Assembly: GCF_001984175.1 (NCBI RefSeq)
Contig: NZ_MTQP01000066.1
Location: forward strand, 62,001 to 126,000
DNA: 64,000 bases
Source of the DNA: Saccharothrix sp. ALI-22-I
GTDB lineage: Bacteria; Actinomycetota; Actinomycetes; Mycobacteriales; Pseudonocardiaceae
Reading direction: 5' to 3'
Each line of letters starts with the position of its first letter. Positions within the stretch are counted from its first letter, which is position 1. Under the pieces are notes generated by a model, which was given only the letters and a program-made list of their open reading frames with translations, was not told where the DNA came from and ran no database searches. Below are positions 58,418 through 64,000 of the stretch, one piece after another. The position numbers were made by a program, and so were the translations under genes.

Positions 58418-59209
58418 ATGGCGCCGAACGATATCGACCTCAGCCGTCCCAGCGCCGCGCGCGTGTACGACTACTACCTCGGCGGGGCGCACAACTTCGC
58501 CGTCGACCGCAAGATGGCCCAGCAGGCGATCGCGATGTGGCCCGACCTGCCGCTGATCATGCAGGCCAACCGCGCCTTCCTGCGCCGCGCGGTCCGCCAC
58601 TGCGTGTCCGCTGGTGTACGCCAGTTCCTCGACCTCGGATCGGGCATCCCCACCGCGGGCAACGTCCACGAAGTGGCCAGGGCAGCCGCTGCGGACGCCC
58701 GCGTGGTCTACGTCGACATCGACCCGGTCGCCGTCGCCCACAGCAGGAGCATCCTCGGCGACGACCGACAGACCACGGTGGTGCACGCCGACCTGCGCCA
58801 CCCGGACCAACTGCTCACCCGCCCGGAGGTCACCTCACTGCTGGACTGGAACCAGCCGGTGGCCGTGATGATGGTCGCGGTCCTGCACTTCGTGCCGGAC
58901 GACGACAACCCCGCGAAGACCATCACCGACTACCGGAACGCCCTGGCACCGGGCAGCTTCCTGGTGATGTCCCACGCGACGCACGAGGGCCGGCCGCAGC
59001 AGGCCGACGAGCACCAGGACTTGTACCGGCGCACCCCGACCCCGATGACCATGCGCTCACGCGCCGAGGTCACGGCCTTCTTCGACGGCTTCGACCTGGT
59101 CGACCCCGGTGTGGTGTACCTGCCGCTGTGGCGGCCGGAATCGCCCGACGAGGTCGACGAACACCCCGAGCGGTTCACCGGTCTCGCCGCCGTCGGCCGC
59201 AAACCCTGA
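58418..59209 (+). CDS. SAM-dependent methyltransferase, PF04672 family (paralogue)
   Basis: 263 aa. 'DLSRPSAARVYDYYLGGAHN', 'FLDLGSGIPTAGNVHEVARA' and 'VVYVDIDPVAVAHSR' match the protein at 51487 closely over the full length. ATG 58418 has AGAGGAGAAG upstream; an in-frame ATG at 58394, also with a ribosome-binding site, would add eight residues. Unlike its paralogue it is not followed by a GGDEF/EAL gene. The target is unknown. Confidence 0.87.
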   Translation: MAPNDIDLSRPSAARVYDYYLGGAHNFAVDRKMAQQAIAMWPDLPLIMQANRAFLRRAVRHCVSAGVRQFLDLGSGIPTAGNVHEVARAAAADARVVYVDIDPVAVAHSRSILGDDRQTTVVHADLRHPDQLLTRPEVTSLLDWNQPVAVMMVAVLHFVPDDDNPAKTITDYRNALAPGSFLVMSHATHEGRPQQADEHQDLYRRTPTPMTMRSRAEVTAFFDGFDLVDPGVVYLPLWRPESPDEVDEHPERFTGLAAVGRKP

Positions 59210-59628
59210 CCGGTCGTCGACGAGGTCACGCCCCGTCAAGACGGGCCTGGCTCTGCTGCGAGCAACCTGACGCCCTGGGCGAGCACTCACAACGCGCGCC
59301 GGCGGACGTGCTCGCCCCCTCGTGCGCGGCAGCAGGTGCTCGACACCGCTCAGCGCGAGGCCGGACAGGTACCCCAGCACGCCGACGACGAGCAGCGCGA
59401 CGCGCTCGGCGAGGGTACGAAACTGGCTCACCGCTGCGCGGCCGGACCTTTGACCGAACGCGCGATCGAGCCCACACGCTCGGCCACGCCACCCACCTCC
59501 CGCCGACCGTGTCCCGGTAGGTTGCGGCGGGTCGACCTGGCGGGTGCGGCGCACCTGGGACTGGTGTCGGGTGTGGTCCGACTACGCCGGAAGACGCGAT
59601 GGCTCGTCGTCCGCCGCGCCCGGCGGGT
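59210..59628. other. Intergenic region without a supported gene
   Basis: 419 bases between convergent genes. Several frames are open because of the high GC, but none has a good start together with family similarity. TAGGTT at 59518-59523 resembles the -10 boxes seen elsewhere but no gene follows at the right distance. It may be decayed coding DNA. Confidence 0.45.
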
Positions 59629-60552
59629 TCACGCTGAACGGTCTGGCGTGCGGGTGATGCCATCCGAGGGGATGCCACCCGACGGGATTCCGCACAGTTC
59701 GTCGGCGGCGGCCCACAACTCTTCCTCGCGCCGCTCGTCGTAGGACTCCGACGATGACGGGATCACCTCGCCCTTGCTGATGTAGGCACCGCTGTCAGCG
59801 GGACGGGGCCCCGTCATCGTCTCTGCCAGCAGCCGACCGGCCTTGGCCGGGCTCGTGGCGAAGGGCAGGGCGACGAGGGCCTTGCCCGCGACGCGGAAGA
59901 TGGCCTGGCTGAACCGGTCGGCATCGCGCGCCAGCCCCGTGCCCGGCACCAGGCCGGGGTTGTAGGAGTAGACGTCGACGCCCTCGGGCAGACGGCGTTG
60001 GAGGGCGTGCACGAGGTAGATCACGCCGAGTTTGCTGGTGGCGTACGCGCGCCTGCCCGCGACGCCGGTGTCCTCTCCCGGCTGGGCCAACTTGCGGGGG
60101 TCGTCCCACCGCGGCGCCGGGATGAAGCCCAGGCTGTTGTAGTCGCTGTCGTGCACGTCGCTGCCCACCACGACGATCCGCGCGGGGTTGGTGAAGCGCG
60201 GCATGAGCAGGTTCAGCAGCAGGTAGTAGGCCAGCACGTTCACGCCGAAGGTCATCTCCACGCCGTCGGCGGTGACCTTGCGCGTGCTGGTCATCTGCAG
60301 GCCCGCGTTGCCCAGGAACCCGTCCAGCGGTCCGTCCACTTCGGACGCCGCGCGCCGGATGTCGGCGAACGACGCCAGGTCGCACACCACCTCGGAGACG
60401 TTGCGGTTGCCGGTCCGCTCGGCCAGTTCGGCGGCCAACCCGGGCCTGCGGTTGAACACGAGCAGGTGCCGGTCCGGGTGGTGGCGCAGCAGGTGTTCGG
60501 CGGCGTGGCGGCCGAGGCCCCGGCTCGCGCCGGTCATCAACGTGGTTCCCAT
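59629..60552 (-). CDS. Short-chain dehydrogenase (protochlorophyllide-reductase-like)
   Basis: 307-aa SDR. Cofactor loop 'TLMTGASRGLGRHAAEHLLR', 'FNRRPGLAAELAERTG' with an Arg pair suggesting NADPH, 'DGFLGNAGLQM', Ser in 'IVVVGSDVHDSD' and Tyr-x3-Lys in 'RRAYATSKLGVIYLV'. The substrate is unknown. The ATG at 60552 has GAGGGAG upstream. It is divergent from a TetR gene with two operator-like elements between, so it is the probable target of that regulator. Confidence 0.87.
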   Translation of the reverse strand: MGTTLMTGASRGLGRHAAEHLLRHHPDRHLLVFNRRPGLAAELAERTGNRNVSEVVCDLASFADIRRAASEVDGPLDGFLGNAGLQMTSTRKVTADGVEMTFGVNVLAYYLLLNLLMPRFTNPARIVVVGSDVHDSDYNSLGFIPAPRWDDPRKLAQPGEDTGVAGRRAYATSKLGVIYLVHALQRRLPEGVDVYSYNPGLVPGTGLARDADRFSQAIFRVAGKALVALPFATSPAKAGRLLAETMTGPRPADSGAYISKGEVIPSSSESYDERREEELWAAADELCGIPSGGIPSDGITRTPDRSA

Positions 60553-60588
60553 GGTCACTCCCTCATCGAGTGGTACGTCGTTCTAACT

Positions 60589-60601
60589 GGTACTGAGTAC
60601 C
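60589..60601. promoter_or_regulatory. TetR operator candidate (palindrome)
   Basis: GGTAC-TGA-GTACC, perfect 5-base arms, in the 85-base region between the SDR and TetR genes. Confidence 0.6.
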
Positions 60602-60622
60602 GTACCGAACTTCGTACCGAAC
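60602..60622. repeat. Two direct repeats GTACCGAAC
   Basis: GTACCGAAC at 60602-60610 and 60614-60622 with a 3-base spacer, directly after the palindrome. The whole block shares the GTACC word four times and is probably bound by the TetR protein. Confidence 0.6.
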
Positions 60623-60637
60623 CGCTATGCTGAGCCC

Positions 60638-61234
60638 ATGTCGGGACGGATGCCGCTGCGTGAGCGCAAGCAGCAGCGCGCGCGGGAGCAGATCGTGGAG
60701 GCGGCGTTCGCGCTGTTCGCCGAACGCGGGTTCGCCGACGTGACGGTGGCCGACATCGCCGAACGGGCCGAGGTCGGCCGCACCACGTTCTTCCGCTACT
60801 TCGGCGACAAGCAGGAAGTCGTCTTCTCCGACGAGCAGGTGCTGCTGGAGGAGCTGACCGAGCGGCACCGCGCCCAGCCACCGGTCCGGGACCTGGCGGG
60901 CGCCGTGGCGCAGATCCGCGCGGTGGTGCTGGAGCTGTGCCACAAGTTCACCGCGAACGAAGAGCACTACCGGGCGCACGAGAAGCTGCTCAACGACAAC
61001 GCGGAGTTGCGCGACCGGGCGGCCCGCAAGTACGCCCGGTTCGCCGAGGTCTTCCACACCACCCTGCTCGACCACGGCGCGCCGCCCGTGGTGGCCGCCC
61101 TCGCGCCGCAGATCGCGTTGGCGTGCTTCCAGGCTGGGCGCGAGTTGGCGGGCGGCGACCCGACCACGCTGCCGGGCGCGGTGGACTCCGCGTTCGCACA
61201 GCTGAGCGAACTGGCCGGGCCCGACATCGCCTGA
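60638..61234 (+). CDS. TetR-family transcriptional regulator
   Basis: 198 aa. The N-terminal helix-turn-helix is typical: 'RAREQIVEAAFALFAERGFA', 'DVTVADIAERAEVGRTTFFR', 'YFGDKQEVVFSDE'. The ligand domain ('LAPQIALACFQAGRELAGG') is of the AcrR/MftR kind. It probably represses the divergent SDR gene and itself through GTACC-containing sites. The ligand is unknown. Confidence 0.9.
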   Translation: MSGRMPLRERKQQRAREQIVEAAFALFAERGFADVTVADIAERAEVGRTTFFRYFGDKQEVVFSDEQVLLEELTERHRAQPPVRDLAGAVAQIRAVVLELCHKFTANEEHYRAHEKLLNDNAELRDRAARKYARFAEVFHTTLLDHGAPPVVAALAPQIALACFQAGRELAGGDPTTLPGAVDSAFAQLSELAGPDIA

Positions 61235-61277
61235 TCACCGGCCGGGTGTCGGACCGGTGGGTTAGGTTTCACCTGCC

Positions 61278-64000
61278 ATGCGACTCATCGGACGGGATCA
61301 TCCAGCCGGGGTGCTGCGCGCCGAGATCGACCGCGCCACCCGGAGCCACGGCGGGCTGGTGCTCGTCGCCGGCGAGGCCGGGATCGGCAAGACCACGCTG
61401 GTCACCGGGGCGGCCGAGGAAGCCCGGCGGCAGGACGCGCTGGTGCTCGGCGGGTCCTGTTGGGATTCCGACAGCGCGCCCGGCTACTGGCCGTGGGTGC
61501 AGGTGATCCGGGCGCTGCGCCGGGCCGTCACGCCCGAGGAGTGGGCGGCGATCGACCGGGGTCCGCTGGCGGTGCTGCTCGGCGAGGCGCAGTCGGAGCA
61601 CACGCCGGAGAGCTTCCCGCTCTACGACGCGGTGGCGACGGCGCTGGTCGCCGTGTCGCACCACCGGCCGGTGGTGGTCGTGCTGGAGGACCTGCACTGG
61701 GCCGACCCGGCGTCGTTGAAGCTGCTGGAGTTCACCGCTCAGCACACCTGGTTCGAACGGGTGCTGGTGGTCTGCACCTACCGCGATGCCGAGGTCGACG
61801 CCGAGGACCACCCGCTGCGGCCGTTGATGACGCCGTTGATCGGCCGGGCGGTCACGGTCGCCTTGACCGGTCTCGCGCCGGCCGAGGTCGGCGAGTTGAT
61901 CTCGCGCACGGCGGGCCGTGAGCCGGACCCGGACCTGGTCGCCGAGGTGCACCGGCGCACCGGCGGCAACCCGTTCTTCGTCGAGCAGACCGCCCGGCTG
62001 TGGCACGGCGGCGGCCCGGTGACCGCGATCGCCCCCGGCGTGCGGGACGCGTTGCGCCGGCGGCTGTCGTTGCTGCCCGCGCCGGTCCGCGACCTGCTGG
62101 CCACGGCCGCCGTGCTCGGCCGCGAGTTCCACCGCAAGGTGCTGGCCGCGGTCGCGTCGCTGCCGGTGCCCGCGGTGGACCGGCTGCTCGACCAGGCCGC
62201 GCAGGCCCGGCTGGTGCTGGGTCTGGGCGGCGGCCGGTTCTCCTTCGCGCACGACCTGGTGCGCGAGGCGCTGTACGCGTCACTGTCCGATGTGGACGCA
62301 CAGCACGCGGCTGTGGTGCGCGCGTTGGACGGCACCCCGGCCGACCAGGTGTTACCCGCCGATCTGGCCAGGCACGCACATCTGGCGGGCGACTTGCTGC
62401 CCGCCGACCGCGCGGTGGACCTGATGGTGGCGGCGGGCCGGGACGCGAGCCGGCGGATCGCGGTCGAGGAGGCCGTCGGCCACTACCGACGGGCGTTGGA
62501 ACGCGCCCAGGGCACCAGGCGGCGGATCGCCGTCGCCTTGGAGCTGGGCCACGAGCTGTACCACTGCGGCGAACCCGCCGAGGCGCAGCGGGTCTTCGCC
62601 GAGGCGGCGGACGCCGCGCGTGGACTGGACGACCCGGAGCCGTTGGCCCGGGTGGCGCTGGCGATCTACCGGTTCGCCGACGTCGAGGACGTGGCGGTCG
62701 GGGCGCTGCGCGAGGCCTACGCCCGGCTGATCGGACCGCCACCGGACGTGCCGCCGGAGGTGCTGGCGCGCGAGATGAGCATGCACGCCACCGAGGCGGC
62801 GCGGGGTGGTGGCGACGACGACGCGTTGGCGTCGGGTCTGTGGTCGATGCACGACACCACGCCCGGCATCGGCAACGCCGAGCTGCGGCTGGCGTTGACC
62901 GACGAGCTGATCACGGTGTCGCGGCGCAGCGGCGACCACACGACCGAGCACTTCGCCAGCTCGTTCCAGTGGGTGGCGTTGGTGGAGTTGGGCGATCCGC
63001 GCTACTTCGACCAGCTGCACACGTTCGTGGCGTTGTCCGAGCGGCTGGGCGTGACCAGGTTCAACTTCACGGCGGCCATCGACCAGTGCATCATCGCCAC
63101 CATGCAGGGCCGGTTCGCCGAGGCGGAGGCATTCCTGTCCAGGGCGACCGAGCTGGGCGCGGACAGTCACACCGGGTTCCGGGTGATGTACCTGCACCTG
63201 CGGTGGGCGCTGATGCTGCCGCAGGGTTCGTTCGCCAGGCTGGACGAGTTGGCGGCCGAGATCGCCTCGAGCAGCTACCCGTGCCCCGGTCTGCTGGCCG
63301 GCCTCACCGCCCTCGAACGCGGCGACGTGGCCACCGCGCGGCGTTACCTGGACCAGCCCGTGGACGACCGCTACCGGGCGTCGTTCGAGCCGCTGTGGCT
63401 GCGGTTCCACGCCCAGTTCGCGCTCGCCGCGGGTGACCGTGAGCTGGCCGCGCGGGTGCGCTCGCAGTTGGCGCCGCACCGGGGCAAGTGGCTGGTGTCG
63501 TTGTACGGGTGCGATATCAGCGGGCCGGTGGACCTGTGGCTCGGCGTGGTGGACCTGGCGTTGGGCCGGTGTGCCGAGGCGGTGGAGGAGTTGACCGCGG
63601 CGCAGCGGTCGGCGGAGCTGATGCGGGCCCGGCCGTGGGCCGTGCGGGCGCGCCGTCACCTGGCGGAGGCGTTGCGCGCGCAGGGGTCTCCGGCGGCGGA
63701 CCTGGCCGCGTCCGCCGCGCGGGACGCGGCCACGTTGGGCCTGCACTCGTTGGCGGATCACCAGCCCGCCAACGAGTTCCGCCGCGACGGCGACGTGTGG
63801 GCGTTGTCGTACGGCGGGGTCACGGTGCGGCTGCCGGACTCGAAAGGGCTGCGCGACCTGCACGTCCTGCTGAGCGCTCCGGGCGAGCCGGTGGCCGCGG
63901 TGTCGTTGCTGGCGCCGGAAGCCGTGGCGTCCGCACGTCTGGGCGGCGATCCGGTGCTGGACGACGAGGCCAAGGCCCGCTACCGCAGGCGGTTGGCGCA
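61278..64000 (+). CDS. Large AAA ATPase (LuxR/LAL-like without visible HTH), 3' part missing
   Basis: At least 907 aa, continuing past the right edge. 'MRLIGRDHPAGVLRAEIDRA' opens an AAA_16 module; Walker A is 'VAGEAGIGKTTLV', Walker B 'VVVVLEDLHWADPASLKLLE', with 'HRRTGGNPFFVEQ' as the GxP motif. A long tetratricopeptide-like helical region follows, then 'VWALSYGGVTVRLPDSKGL' and 'RDLHVLLSAPGEPV', a C-terminal module common in actinobacterial ATPases of this kind. No start ribosome-binding site; TAGGTT is nine bases before the ATG. TTA codon at 62352-62354. It is probably a regulator or scaffold with unknown input. Confidence 0.85.
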   Translation, partial: MRLIGRDHPAGVLRAEIDRATRSHGGLVLVAGEAGIGKTTLVTGAAEEARRQDALVLGGSCWDSDSAPGYWPWVQVIRALRRAVTPEEWAAIDRGPLAVLLGEAQSEHTPESFPLYDAVATALVAVSHHRPVVVVLEDLHWADPASLKLLEFTAQHTWFERVLVVCTYRDAEVDAEDHPLRPLMTPLIGRAVTVALTGLAPAEVGELISRTAGREPDPDLVAEVHRRTGGNPFFVEQTARLWHGGGPVTAIAPGVRDALRRRLSLLPAPVRDLLATAAVLGREFHRKVLAAVASLPVPAVDRLLDQAAQARLVLGLGGGRFSFAHDLVREALYASLSDVDAQHAAVVRALDGTPADQVLPADLARHAHLAGDLLPADRAVDLMVAAGRDASRRIAVEEAVGHYRRALERAQGTRRRIAVALELGHELYHCGEPAEAQRVFAEAADAARGLDDPEPLARVALAIYRFADVEDVAVGALREAYARLIGPPPDVPPEVLAREMSMHATEAARGGGDDDALASGLWSMHDTTPGIGNAELRLALTDELITVSRRSGDHTTEHFASSFQWVALVELGDPRYFDQLHTFVALSERLGVTRFNFTAAIDQCIIATMQGRFAEAEAFLSRATELGADSHTGFRVMYLHLRWALMLPQGSFARLDELAAEIASSSYPCPGLLAGLTALERGDVATARRYLDQPVDDRYRASFEPLWLRFHAQFALAAGDRELAARVRSQLAPHRGKWLVSLYGCDISGPVDLWLGVVDLALGRCAEAVEELTAAQRSAELMRARPWAVRARRHLAEALRAQGSPAADLAASAARDAATLGLHSLADHQPANEFRRDGDVWALSYGGVTVRLPDSKGLRDLHVLLSAPGEPVAAVSLLAPEAVASARLGGDPVLDDEAKARYRRRLA

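Noticed and set aside
59210-59628. Possible membrane-protein fragment on the minus strand ('RVALLVVGVLGYLSGLALSG')
   Set aside because: One hydrophobic stretch in an otherwise Arg/Pro-rich frame without a start; not enough for a gene call.
1-64000. CRISPR arrays, tRNA or rRNA genes, IS elements
   Set aside because: No regularly spaced repeats, no cloverleaf-like sequence with a conserved TTCGA arm in context and no transposase motif were seen by eye. A tRNAscan-SE and ISfinder run would settle this.

Overview
The window is high-GC actinobacterial DNA. Long codon-biased genes, GTG/TTG starts, rare TTA (bldA-type) codons, a DmdR/IdeR-like iron box, a CebR-like box and leaderless start sites suggest a filamentous actinomycete, probably of the Pseudonocardiales (Saccharothrix, Lentzea or Actinosynnema-like). 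The taxon is inferred, not proven. I saw no rRNA, tRNA, CRISPR array or intact insertion sequence.

Layout. 1-6150: a pectin (rhamnogalacturonan) uptake and cleavage locus. A leftward binding protein-permease-permease-YesL-like operon and a divergent PL11 rhamnogalacturonan lyase share two copies of one operator-like motif. 6264-27058: a probable biosynthetic gene cluster. A rightward operon encodes a fused aminodeoxychorismate synthase, two acyl-adenylating ligases, an FAD monooxygenase and an aminodeoxychorismate-lyase-like enzyme. A leftward operon encodes two free acyltransferases, a one-module AT-less polyketide synthase (KS-KR-ACP), a MATE exporter and a stand-alone condensation-like protein. 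A chorismate-lyase-like protein and an MFS exporter complete it. The likely logic is chorismate to p-aminobenzoate and/or 4-hydroxybenzoate, adenylation, limited polyketide extension, acyl transfer and export. 27087-33368: housekeeping and accessory genes (LigD-type polymerase, prim-pol, PEBP protein, iron-regulated bacterioferritin-associated ferredoxin and bacterioferritin, PadR with SGNH hydrolase, PrmC-like methyltransferase), with two gene remnants.

33864-42974: a secreted PL1 pectate lyase with a carbohydrate-binding domain; a translationally coupled pair of a STAND-like ATPase and a membrane-tethered periplasmic-binding-fold protein; a DASS anion transporter; and a dioxygenase-ribA-marR block with TTGA...TCAA operators. 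43182-48838: Hsp20, a broken stress-protein gene, STAS and RsbW-like regulators, and a methionine aminopeptidase facing a small XRE regulator across paired operators. 48889-64000: a lipase-like hydrolase and P450, two SAM methyltransferase paralogues, a degenerate GGDEF/EAL protein, a GH26 mannanase with a perfect CebR box, a truncated GH12 cellulase remnant on the other side of that box, a membrane-anchored hydrolase, a TetR/SDR pair and a large AAA regulator running off the right edge.

Two themes recur. One is secreted plant-polysaccharide degradation: all three intact lyase/hydrolase genes carry a TTA codon in the signal peptide. The other is short palindromic or paired operators between divergent genes, which lets several small regulons be predicted from sequence alone.
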